Shown: positions 1 to 11,500 of the stretch, in pieces | Numbering within the stretch: position 1 is the stretch's first letter | Layout of the letters: each line of letters starts with the position of its first letter | Assembly: GCF_000003815.2 (NCBI RefSeq) | Contig: NC_049980.1 | Coordinates: 21,247,807 to 21,311,806, forward strand | DNA: 64,000 nucleotides | Reading direction: 5' to 3' | DNA from: Branchiostoma floridae | Lineage: Eukaryota > Chordata > Leptocardii > Amphioxiformes > Branchiostomatidae | Position numbers and translations under genes: made by a program | The notes under the pieces: model-generated | Seen by the model: only the letters and a program-made list of their open reading frames with translations | Told to the model about the DNA's origin: nothing | The model's database searches: none

Positions 1-722
1 TAAACTTCCAGACCATATCTAACCAAACACAGAAGTGCACACAAAGGAGCCAAGGTCAGTCTTTGAAAACAGAAGAAAGCAACACCTCTTTCTAATAAGA
101 CGTTAAATAAATACCAAATGGACAGGTGCACTGGTAAAGTTGCGTGTTTTAGTAAAATTGACCAGTGATGGCAAGTAACTACTAAAGTTACCATGGTTTA
201 TTCCTTGTCTTTTAATAATTGGAAAACTTCCATGAAAACAGAAGCCTTGAGTCGAGAAGAGAGAAATAAACATGCAAAGTAGCAGTGAAGATGACTGCAT
301 ACTTGTCCTGTCAAGTCATTTTTAAAAATGCAATGGTAGGAATGTAGCTGTGAAGTCACTAGTGTATTTATGAGTGCTGTCACAATTTGTGACAAATGTC
401 ATAATACTGGAGAAGACAAATCTGCAGGCATCTGGCAGTGATCATGCCTGCTCAGCGTGATTTCGCCTCCTCATGGATAAGCACCCATTAAATTTAACTT
501 TCCGACTTTAATGTCACTACAATTATGCAGAAAGCAAGACAAATATTCCTGGAGCCTTAGCGGTAGGAAGATGCGGTTATCATCGATTCAATGGATTTTT
601 GAGGGAGGGATTAGATCTGGGCGCCCCAGAAATTCATGCGCGCAGCGCGCACTGTAGCACCACCACACACGTTGCCGCCCAACTAAAATCACATGCACGT
701 CAAAAGTAACGTGGAACTGTAC

Positions 723-845
723 CTTATTCCGTATCTCTGGCAGTGAAACGTATTCTGTGTCCAGAATCCTGAAGCCCGTGAGTTCAACGCCCCCAATTTC
801 CGTGGGCACCACGTCCAAGTTATCGGGTGCTGGGTTGGGATTCAT
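723..845 (-). CDS. Candidate first coding exon of an unidentified minus-strand gene
   Basis: A minus-strand ATG at 845 opens 41 codons that end exactly at a good splice donor (AAG followed by gtacag, intron starting at 722). The peptide begins MNPNPAPDNLDVVPTEIGG and reads like an ordinary globular protein start. The frame stays open to 588 if unspliced, but the part past the donor is tryptophan-, cysteine- and arginine-rich and looks less protein-like. I do not recognise the family. It points away from COG1, whose start codon is 1.2 kb to the right, so the two may share an upstream region. Any further exons lie left of this window. A fortuitous ORF remains possible. Confidence 0.4.
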
Positions 846-1246
846 GGCCGCTTGTCACTGGGTTGGTGTCGAGTATAGCTGCTGCAGGACACAAGCACGG
901 CAAACGTAACGTTACACATGAAACATGTGGTCTTTCTTGCGCAGCTGAATGTCGTTAAGTTGATAGGGTTGTAAAAGTGGACAAAAACAAAATGCACTGT
1001 CGGGAATATCCTACCCAATCAAAACTACGACTTCCCCTCACCCAAAAAACGGCAGCGGTAGGATTCACCGTCTGCGAAATTGAACTTCGCATGTTGGTTA
1101 GAATAGCTATATAATTTTGATACCTGCGGGTATTGCAAAGACAGCAAAGCTTTCCTTTCGGCAATAACTAGAGTCCCTAAGCGCAAAGTGGAAGCCGCGA
1201 GACCATGCGACTGCTGGTGTTCACGCGCCGCACACGAACTCGTAAC

Positions 1247-1377
1247 AGTTCGAGATGTAAATGCAACGTTGCTATTGTCTAAAACGTAAATAACATAGCG
1301 GTAAAGCTATTTTCGCATGCCGCGTTTTGTGAAGTACGGGAACGTACGGCGCCTATCAAAGGATGCCAAAATAATCA
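1247..1377 (+). repeat. Local direct repeat, copy 1
   Basis: About 130 bp starting aacagttcgagatgtaaatg is matched by a diverged copy at 2254-2405. Shared blocks include gcaacgttgctattgt, ggtaaagctattttcg and caaaggatg. The copies differ by short insertions, so the duplication is old, or both are members of a dispersed repeat. Confidence 0.7.
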
Positions 1378-1472
1378 CCAACATAGGTCTTCATGCAAAA
1401 CAGGATAATAAGCTTTACAACCATTAGTGAATATATTACGATAAAAGTTAAGAGCAAAAGAACGCAGATTCG

Positions 1473-1572
1473 NNNNNNNNNNNNNNNNNNNNNNNNNNNN
1501 NNNNNNNNNNNNNNNNNNNNNNNNNNNNNNNNNNNNNNNNNNNNNNNNNNNNNNNNNNNNNNNNNNNNNNNN
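1473..1572. other. Assembly gap of 100 N
   Basis: A run of exactly 100 undetermined bases, probably a nominal gap size. ORFs that appear to cross it are artefacts. Confidence 0.99.
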
Positions 1573-2022
1573 TGAAGAAGTTTGTTGTTGTTCACTCCTC
1601 ACATGAAGAGGCCGCCATTGTATTCCTTTCCCAGCATGCACATGGAGAGTGTTGCAGCTCACTTGTCACTAGATTGATGAATTTTGACAGAGGGTTAGTA
1701 CAATAAAAAATTGAATATTTGCAGCGTCAAAACTATTGCTAAAACTATAAAAAGAACAGATAGAGGTTAAATTAGACTTGTTTTCATGATAAAATGTACC
1801 TAAATTTTATTCAATTCGGAATGAATTTGATAAATATCTAACACTTTAAAAAAACATACCCCAATATCTAATGGTCTAGTCCTACCCGAATGTCAGATAC
1901 ATGTGTACTTCGATTGGGTACAGGACCTGACATAAGACATGATCTTTCCGCTGGTTGGCTGACAGCCTCTAATCCAGTTATCGGTTCGTCAGAGGAAATG
2001 AGCTGCAGGTTATAAGGCAATC

Positions 2023-5000
2023 ATGGCGGCAGAGATGAAACCAGGTGAGACACGTAAACACCTATGAAAAAGTACCACAAACTATGATCTGAAATCGCAA
2101 TACCACAAGATATAGCGATAGTGTAATGTGTATAGTGACCGTGCACATGTTGGATTAATAATTTGTATCTCTTACGTACAGAGATCCTCATTATAAGTCG
2201 TTGTAGTTACGGTATGTGGATATCATGGTCTTCAAGTTCAACCCCGCCCCCAACAGTTCGAGATGTAAAATTATGCAACGTTGCTATTGTAGAAATATGA
2301 GTAAAAAAAAACACACGTAAATAACACAGTGGTAAAGCTATTTTCGAATGCTGCGTTTTGTACAGGAACGTACGGCTCCTTTCAAAGGATGTCATAAAAT
2401 GATAACAACCCTGCCCCCAAAATAATTTTTGTGGCTCATCTACCTCTGCCCACATCCCCACCCTAAGTGTAAGAAGCGAGGAGAAACAGTCTACTGGCTC
2501 CTGGGATTCAAACCAGCTTACAAACCCAACGCTAAAACCATTACGCCAAAAGAGTCAGACCCGTTTTGCATGTTCAGTTTGGCGTCGCTTGAACCCCACT
2601 GTCACACTACTCCCCCTTTCCTTTTTAGGATTCGTACTCGAATCTCTGAGTTCGACATCCCTGTGTGGGACACCTTCTTGCCTGTTAATCACAGGATCGG
2701 CATGGGAACCAATTTAACGGTGCACACACCAATTCTTCCGCGACAGGGGTCCGAGATAGTGCGCGACCGTGTTTGAGTTCAAATTTCTCATAATCTGCTG
2801 CGGAGTGGCATTTAATACTGGCATGGCTAAAAAGCGTAAGAAGTGATGTGTTTTTGGTGCAAATTGGTTTTGGGCCCGAGTGTCACTTTCTTGTATTTCT
2901 ACGCGTCGGAAGTGATTCGCCTGTTGACCCAGATTCCCCGTCCATATGCGGTCTGTGAGCCGTGTTGCTATGCCTCACGCGTCGGGTTATTGTAAAAATC
3001 TCAGTGTTACGATTTTCTTTATTTTTTGCTTGATTAATCTTAGGTGTATTCTCTTTCCGACAATATCAGTCATTTTCATGACTAAAATATAGGTGATGGG
3101 TTTATTTCCACGTCAAAATGCCCCTTTTTTTGCATACTTTTTTACGTGAAAAAAACTTTTCTCCCCCAAATATTACGAAAAGTAGAGAGAGTGAAGAAAC
3201 TGAAACCTGGCTGTTCTTAAAGCTGGAATGATACCCTTCATTCCCATATACGGCTTTTCTGCTTTAGATTTATTTCCTTGAAGAGACGGCCTCTTGACTT
3301 GAGGGTGCGCAGCCTCGATTTGAGACCCCAAATAAACTGGGGTGTGCACCGGTAAGAAGCGAATTTGAACCCGCACCGAACCAGGGCTGCCAGCACACAA
3401 ACCCAATGCCTAAACCGTTACACCAAATGGGTCAGATCTGTTTGGCATTTTCAGTTTGGCAGCGCTTGCACCCCACTGTTGGTTCCCTCAGTCCAATCTG
3501 CCTCTTACAAAGTTACATTACCTGTGGAACACCCACAGAACATTTTGATTCTATTATATATAACACATATCCACACTTTTTAAGGAGCTAATGTTGGATG
3601 GTGAATTTCCATGAGAAGGGCAGTCATTTCATTGTGAATTCTAACACATGCCTTTAAAGCATCTAAAGGTAGACTGCTACATCTGTGAATCACCAGGCAG
3701 GTGGTTAGCAAATTTCTTTACACATAACAAAGATCATTCTGTTTTCTACATCACTACAAATTCCAAGTAGGGAAGGCATGTTGCAAATCACAGGTATAAT
3801 TTTTTTCAAAATTTCAATATATGTCTGCTCTTCCCCATTATCATGTGAGCCTAAGCCAACAGGCTCTTAACGGTGCACACACCAATTCTTCCGCGACAGG
3901 GGACCGATGTAGTCCGTATTTATTTTGAAGTAAGGGTTTTTTCGAGGCTTTTGTGTGCCCAGTGGTTTAGTGTAGGAGACGTGTGTTGGATATAGCTCGC
4001 TGTTTTCATGAAGTGCGACTCCTATAGCTTCATTTTGGTTAGGTTTGGCCGGCGAATCTTGGCTTCCTGGTATCGCTCCGAGGCCGCAAACTGTGATGCG
4101 CCCGGAGCGGCTTGGCCGATGACGTCACAACTCAGCGCGTCCGACACGCGTCAGGAGATCCGTTATTGTAAGAATCCCAGTGTTACGATTTTTTTCTTAG
4201 TCAGATATGTTTGTCAGTATAATACATGTTAACTTCCTACCAAGTGTCGTTTCCAACTAAACTTTCCTTCGTGGTGCGCGGCGCCGTTGAAAAAAGTCTC
4301 TTAACTATAGGTTTCAATGGGAGAAAGAAACTGGTGTGTGCACCGTTAAAATGAGCTGTGCTAGAGTAAAAAATAACGTTAGGACCGCGGAAATGTTGTT
4401 TTCCCTAGGGAATCGGGTACCCTAAATACATTCCAGTTGAAAAAATTTCGAAATTCCCATGTTTTAAAATTTCGCGTTTTTAGGCCGCCCCCCTCCCACC
4501 CCTGGCTAGGCATGACCTCCATTCCAAGTTCGGCAATTGTCTATAGGTCACGTGATATGCATATCGATGACGTCATGTTCTTGTGGTACATTTTCCTATA
4601 TAAGATCAATAAAATCCGACACGATAAATTCAATTTAAACTCCAACCTAGCGGCCGCAAATGTGTTTAGAGCCCTCAGAAAACTTTGAAAATCTCACATT
4701 TCTCAATGCCGCCCCCGATGACATCGCTCATGTCCGAGTTTGCTTTTAAAACTTTGGAGCGGGTTCAATTGGGAAGGTTAGAATAGTTTCATATCTAACG
4801 TCTAGACCCCATATACATGGTACTGAGTCTGAATTTGATGAATGGGGAACTTGATTTCGAATTGTAACCAAATACGGTGTTGATATGGTGCTAGCCTCTT
4901 TTGGTGATGATACAGCTGTTATCAATTTTGGCGGAAACAACCAATTTCCACATTTCGCTCTGCCGATGACGAGAGGTGCTGAGCAGACAGAAGTTCCAAA

Positions 5001-5468
5001 ACAGCCACGGTTTTCAAGTCGCCATGGCCTTCTACATGTCCAGGCCGTCAGAACCGTACTCGACGCATCTCAAACAAATTCTCATGGAGAACAGCAAAGA
5101 TGTGGGGAACTGTCGCGAGTGGAAGGGGCACATTAACAAAGATGGGTACGGGGGTTACACTACTCGGAACCCAACGAACGGAACTAGGTACACGTTGGCA
5201 GTGCACAGACTTGCCTACTTTCTGTATACGGAGTGGCGGCCAGCGTTACAGAAGAATATCCATGTCAGCCATAGATGCAATAATAAGCTCTGCCTACGTG
5301 TGGATCATCTGTCATACGAGCCAGCTTGCATCAATGCACAGAGGACCAGCTGCCAGGATCAAGGGGCATGCTTCACCCATACACCGTTCCGGGATTGTAT
5401 ACTATAGAGCAACGAGTAGTAAGGTAGGTAGGTACCCCCCCCCCCCAACACACACACACACGTGCGCG

Positions 5469-5527
<59 letters not shown>

Positions 5528-8500
5528 TCACTCACTCATAACTCAGAAAATACACGAACAAGTATGTGTGGTGCACGTACTGTACGGAGCATCTTTATTT
5601 CAGAGAGGGAATAAAGATAGAGGCCACCATGTGCCCCACATTTAAAAGGCCCGACGGCCTTCTCTTCTCATCATTCGTCTTTCACCACGTCAGTTTTGTA
5701 TGCCGTCTGGCTACACATCATGTGTCGGCGAGACCGTCTCAGTCTCTGTGCCGCTAGCTCCTTCCTTCTTTTTATATATGCTTGCGTCTTTTTTCGTTCT
5801 CGGTGATATTTGGCTCTCCTGTCTACAGCTAGCAGCGTTCGGCAAGCTGTGCCACCCGGGAGAAAACCTGAGCCGGCGGCCCTGTTCAGACGGCAAAGCG
5901 ACTCGCCGAGGCCGCCGACTGCGGCTGAGTGGGCGGCACTGCCTGCACGCATGTGGCCTGAGGTGCGGAAAGTATTGTTTTTTGGGAGTGACTTCTGTGT
6001 GCGTCTGTGTTGTGCCTCAACTGGGTTTGTAGAAAGGATGTGCCGTTGCTTCCAGACCATTTTTCTCGATAGTTTATAATCTATTACGGTTTGCAGTTGT
6101 GTTCGGTCCTCATCAGTTGGTATGATGTAAGTATGTCGTGGTAAGTATGTTGGTTCATGTTCAGGATCGGCGCGGCAGATAAATGATAATAATGTACAAT
6201 TTGAATGATTACCCGCAAAACACGACAGAATGTTGTCTTTGGCTGCCTGTACGCCATTCAGAAAGTTGGTGTCATCGGTTGGGAATTTTTTTCTGGCCCT
6301 GCGCAACTCTTCAGCGCAACGCTTTGACAGCGCTTTTCCTAAGTAAGAGGTGAACCATATTCTTTGTTTTTTGGGTACTTTTTTTGGTGGGTTTGTCTCC
6401 CCCCCCACTAACTGGTCGCTTAATTTTACTCTAAATACTTTTCTCTTTTGTCCCCTAGATACATGAACATGGCAGTCAAGCTTTTCGATGTTGACATCAT
6501 TAACTATCTCTTTTCCTGCCTCGCGTACCCCGTCCATAATATGTGAGTCGTTGTCACACAAGACCTTGTTCGGAAACACGGGGTTCTTTTTTTGCATTTC
6601 AGTGACAGCCCGTTTAGCCAATACTTCTTCTGCGTTTCCAATCGGCTCTGCCAGGGGGAAGTTGGCCGTGCATGACGGGCCGTGATTCCCCCTGCAGCTA
6701 CAAAGTTTGTTAGCAAAACTGTACCCTACTATCATATTCTCCCCTGTTACTGATTCCATCACTGGAAGGGTGGCCTGCGTTGAGTTTTGTGAGTACGAAT
6801 GGTAAGACGGATTATTGTACGCCCCGTCCATGGCGGCTATGGTCAGGGCGGTCTCCCCGTCCTTCACGTTTTCCCCCCGGGCCTCACACACTTTCCTAAG
6901 CTTCCCCCTGTTTTCTGCTAAAGATTCCTCTGTTTCCCGAAGTACTAATTCTGAGAGTTTGTTTGTTGTTTTTTGTAATTTGCTGCTTGTACCTGTTTCT
7001 GTTGCGCCCATTAATGTGGTTACCCCCGTTATGCCCATCGGAACTTTTGTCAGTGCCAGAGCCATTTGCACTGTCTTTTTTGGTTGTTTTGGACCCCTGG
7101 TTACCCCCTCCCGCCTCTCTGCCTCTTCGTATAATTTGAATCTTTTAGTATGAAAGCCGCACTTGTCGCACTGTAGAGCTTCTTTATATCCCGTTCCAAA
7201 TTTTCGTTCGAACGCGGGTGGCATTGTGACGACAGGACTAGAACAATTTGGACGTTGTTTTTTATGTAGGTGGTTAAAGTTATTCATTAAGTCCATAAGG
7301 GCCGGTGGGTACATGTCCCTTGACTCTGGCACATTTTTGGTCTGAACATGAACGGATGACATACTTTCCAGTAGGCCGGGAGTGTCTTCTTTCGGTCGGA
7401 GTCGTCCAGGTGTTTCGCAGTTGGTAGTACGGGCCATTTGGTAGAGATGATTTTCTAGCCGCTGGAATTTTTCTATCGGGGGAGGTGATGTGTTCCATTT
7501 TTCTCTCGGCTGGTATGGATGCGCCACTTGAAATCGCCCCTTGCGCCGCCGACGGCTCTCTCTACTAGGGCGTCCGCCCGCGCCAGACATCGTCACCTCT
7601 TGAACTTCTTGACTTTCCGCATGAAGCCGGCGTTGCACCTCCTTTTCATGCTAGACCGTACAGCTTACATCTTGATGTCTGTAGTGTGCGCCATACTTAG
7701 AGAAGCCATAAGACACGCAACAATGAAATCTTTATTACTTCTTTATTGACCAACAATCATTCCATTATGACGTTCGGGCCATACCATGTTCGAGAAGGGG
7801 TGAAGATCTGTAATCATACATTCGGCCATGATAGAGTTTTCGAAGCATCCGACTACCATGTACATTTCGGTCTTTTATCACTCTTTTACGACTAGGATGA
7901 TATACATATGTCCGCCTAGAGTTTCTCAAACTACCTAAACGTGTACAAATACTAAACTTCTGCAAGATGGGGCAAGTTATCCCGTATAATCTTCAAATGA
8001 CTTGTGCAAATCTGTTGTTTAGATGCATTTTCAGTTGAATGCATCTGAATATACTTATGTCTTGTCATGCGAGGAATGCTATACTGGAATATCCAACATA
8101 ATAGAAACAACCCCTTATTCCTTCTCTACACACACAATGTCGATTTTGCTGGCTAATATCTGTCGCTAAGTGTATAGGGGGCAAAATACGTGACAACGTC
8201 AAGTCAGCTGCAGTGTACGCTTCTTCCGCCAGGCGGCCCCAAAAACCAGCCCATTGACACCTGTTCTACATGCACCTGTTACAGACTATTGAATAGCGGT
8301 ATCCCGGAAATTCTTTCGGCGATGGATCAACCAGGATTTCTTTAGTTCTTCAAGTCAATTAAGATACATTAATTAATATTAACGGTGCACACACCAATTC
8401 TTCCGCGACAGGGGACCGATGTAGTCCGTATTTATTTTGAAGTAAGGGTTTTTTCGAGGCTTTTGTGTGCCCAGTGGTTTAGTGTAGGAGACGTGTGTTG

Positions 8501-11500
8501 GATATAGCTCGCTGTTTTCATGAAGTGCGACTCCTATAGCTTCATTTTGGTTAGGTTTGGCCGGCGAATCTTGGCTTCCTGGTATCGCTCCGAGGCCGCA
8601 AACTGTGATGCGCCCGGAGCGGCTTGGCCGATGACGTCACAACTCAGCGCGTCCGACACGCGTCAGGAGATCCGTTATTGTAAGAATCCCAGTGTTACGA
8701 TTTTTTTCTTAGTCAGATATGTTTGTCAGTATAATACATGTTAACTTCCTACCAAGTGTCGTTTCCAACTAAACTTTCCTTCGTGGTGCGCGGCGCCGTT
8801 GAAAAAAGTCTCTTAACTATAGGTTTCAATGGGAGAAAGAAACTGGTGTGTGCACCGTTAAGTTTTTCAACTTTGATCGATTTTTTTCCCTTTCATTCAC
8901 AGAACACATTGCAGCAATGGATACAAATATCTTGTTTCAAAAGTACACCATCAATGAAGTAAAGGACACTGAGAAAAGGGTCAGGTAAGGATGGATATGT
9001 ACTGTAAAGTTGAAAGATTTCTGTGTTGGTAAGCAACACATATAGATGTAAACGTGTATCAGGTACAAACAGTATGACAAATGCTTATATACCTACATGA
9101 GTAATTAATGTCAAATTGTTATGGATACAGTAATAGAATGCAATTAAGTGTATACCACACTTTCAAAGATACAAGTGGCATTTGCTTTTCTTGTTGAACA
9201 GGTCTGACATTGAAAGGAAGAAAGAAGATCTGAGGCAAATGGTTGGGTAAGGACACACTTGTGCAATCTCATTTTTTCAACTACTTTTTTAGGGGATGCC
9301 TTTTCTTTACTCCATAACATAAAGAAAAAGTGGTTAAGGTAGAAGCTAAATGTGTTTGTGTAATGTTTGAACATTGTAGTGCAATAAGGTGCTTATCATT
9401 AGAGGGGTGAAGTTTGCCTCAGTCAAAACTGGCCAAGAAGTCCACTCAGGGGACAATAGAATCTGGTCTATGTCTGGTATCTAGCGCCAAAAAGTGGTCA
9501 CAATGGCCATGTGGTCCTTGTGTAGAGGTGATCGCGTGTCAGATTTGACTGTATCTCTGATTGCTGTGTTCTTATTTCTAGGGAGAGGTACCGTGATCTG
9601 ATCGAAGCAGCAGATACCATCCGTGAGATGAAAAACAGTGCAAATAATGTAAGTATTCTTTGTATAGATCATCAAAATTTTGATCCTTACATGTAACACA
9701 AACTGGACATACTCAGGACAAGGTTAGGCCTGCATAATAAATGACACTTTGTGTTACAGGTTGGACAAGCAGTGTCCAGCATGGACAAGTATTGCCAACA
9801 ACTACAGAAAAATAAAAAGAATCATGCCAGGGAAAATATGGAGGCTGCAAAAAAGTGAGTTTTGCTTTATTGTACCTGCTTATAATGTACCCTGATGACC
9901 AACTTGTCTTGTGACTTTGCATTTCTATATGGTCACTCATGTTTCATCATTTTTCTCATGGGTTCTGTTGCCTTAAAGTCATGATCATGATCAATATTGC
10001 TCTTTATCTCTTCTACAGAAAGGAACATGATGCTTTCTACAGCATCGCAGCTGAGATAAAGCTTCTTTTGGACATGCCAGAAAAGGTACGTATATTCCAT
10101 GTACAGTAGTGAAGAATCTATCTCTACAATGTATGCCTACTCATCTACAAGCCAACAGGAGAATCCGTCATCTTAGTATCATATTCTTATGGTAATGTTA
10201 ACTTTATGCAGCTGTTGTGCTGATGTACATTTGTACAAGGATGGTTCACAACCTAACTTGATGTCCTATGATTATGATGAAAAGCAACTGGTATGATAAC
10301 AACTAATCAAAAGCAACAAAGTGATGTGTTGTTCTTATATTGTCAGATCTGGAGTTCCTTAGAGGCAGATGAACTTCTGTCTGCGGCCCGACTCTACCTG
10401 CTGTCTCGTCACATCATGACCAGCCTCCACCTGGACTCCCCCTCACCCCCTCCCTCCACTCAGAGCCTCCTCACCTTCTTCCCCATCCTGTCCAGACAGT
10501 GGTCTTACATCAGTCACTTCAAGGTGGCCATTTTAAAGGTGGGCCTCTTAAAGTAGGAGTAACAGGTTAAATATACTCTGGGCAAAAATATACATGGGGT
10601 ATATTCTGGCCAGAGGTTTATTATATCCTGTTACACTGGTCAGTAAGTGCAATGCCATGTAAATACATCATACTCAAATACTAGAGTTGGCTCAAGTTCA
10701 TTTCCTCCATTACTGATGACACTTTGTTGGATCCCAAAACAAAGAAATTGTTTTGAATAGTGAAGCATTTAGCATGCACAGACATAAGGATTTAAAGCTT
10801 ACAGTGAAACTAATATGAATATCTTTATTTGTGCTGCAGAATGCAAGAAACATGTTAAAAAACCCTGATGCAACTGAAAAGGTATGTGACAGTTGATCTT
10901 ATATTGAGCTTTATCCATTTTGGAATAAAAGCTGTAAATACTTTGGTAGAATGGTTTAGCAAAAGGGGATTCTGTTTCAGTCATGGCAATGCCAAAGTAA
11001 GATAAAGGGTGTTAGTTCTTAACCTAATGTAACATAGTTCAATGATTACTATTGTACGGTACTGTGGTAGTGTGGTGTCCAGTACAGACATAGATCCTGT
11101 ACCTTTTATGTTTGACCACTTGTTACATCTAGGCAACTGCAGAGGCCCTGTGCTCCATCATATTACTGGAGGACACCTCCCCGAGACAAGTATTCACTGA
11201 GTACCTCCTGGCCAAAACAGTATGTATATCTGCATAGAATTTGTGTTGTTTTAACCTTAATTGTGCATTTATATGTAGGTACCAATACCTATTGGTTATG
11301 GGGTTAGGCAGCAGGGAGAAGATTAAAATGTATGGTGGTACAGAAGGTTCCTTGGAAATGTTTGAAACTTTAACTTTGAAAATTGATTCTAAAGCAGTCA
11401 AAATTCACAGGTGGTAACAACCAGCACAGTAAACAAACAATCCAACTACACTTTCGTACCTCATATAGGGGTAGCTTGGTAACTTTTATATAGGAATGCT

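Larger units (their letters stand above)
846..2022. promoter_or_regulatory. Probable shared upstream region between COG1 and the candidate minus-strand gene
   Basis: This non-coding interval separates two outward-pointing start codons (845 minus, 2023 plus). It holds a 100-bp assembly gap (1473-1572) and one copy of a local repeat (1247-1377). I see no clear TATA box just upstream of 2023. The bidirectional role is inferred from geometry only. Confidence 0.35.
3871..8857. mobile_element. Composite-looking transposon: two 475-bp direct repeats around endonuclease and transposase ORFs
   Basis: The 4,987-bp unit starts and ends with the same 475-bp repeat in direct orientation (3871-4345 and 8383-8857). 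I found no base differences between the copies. Outer flanks are TTAA (3867-3870 and 8858-8861), as expected for TTAA-targeting families such as Kolobok or piggyBac. The interior holds a plus-strand His-Me endonuclease ORF (5024-5407) and a convergent DDE transposase ORF (5671-7638). The unit lies in COG1 intron 1. That it moves as one piece is inference. The alternative is two recent independent insertions of one MITE around an unrelated element. Confidence 0.6.

Noticed and set aside
4008-4232. 74-codon ORF present identically in both 475-bp copies (also 8520-8744)
   Set aside because: Its perfect recurrence only reflects the repeat. The peptide resembles no family and crosses regulatory-looking sequence.
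5100-5645. 181-codon plus-strand ORF
   Set aside because: It runs out of frame through the endonuclease ORF and then through the CA/CG microsatellite, giving a Thr-His tract.
3871-8857. Reading the 475-bp direct repeats as retrotransposon LTRs
   Set aside because: Each copy has inverted termini and its own TTAA flanks, does not start TG and end CA, and no reverse transcriptase, gag or primer-binding site lies between them.
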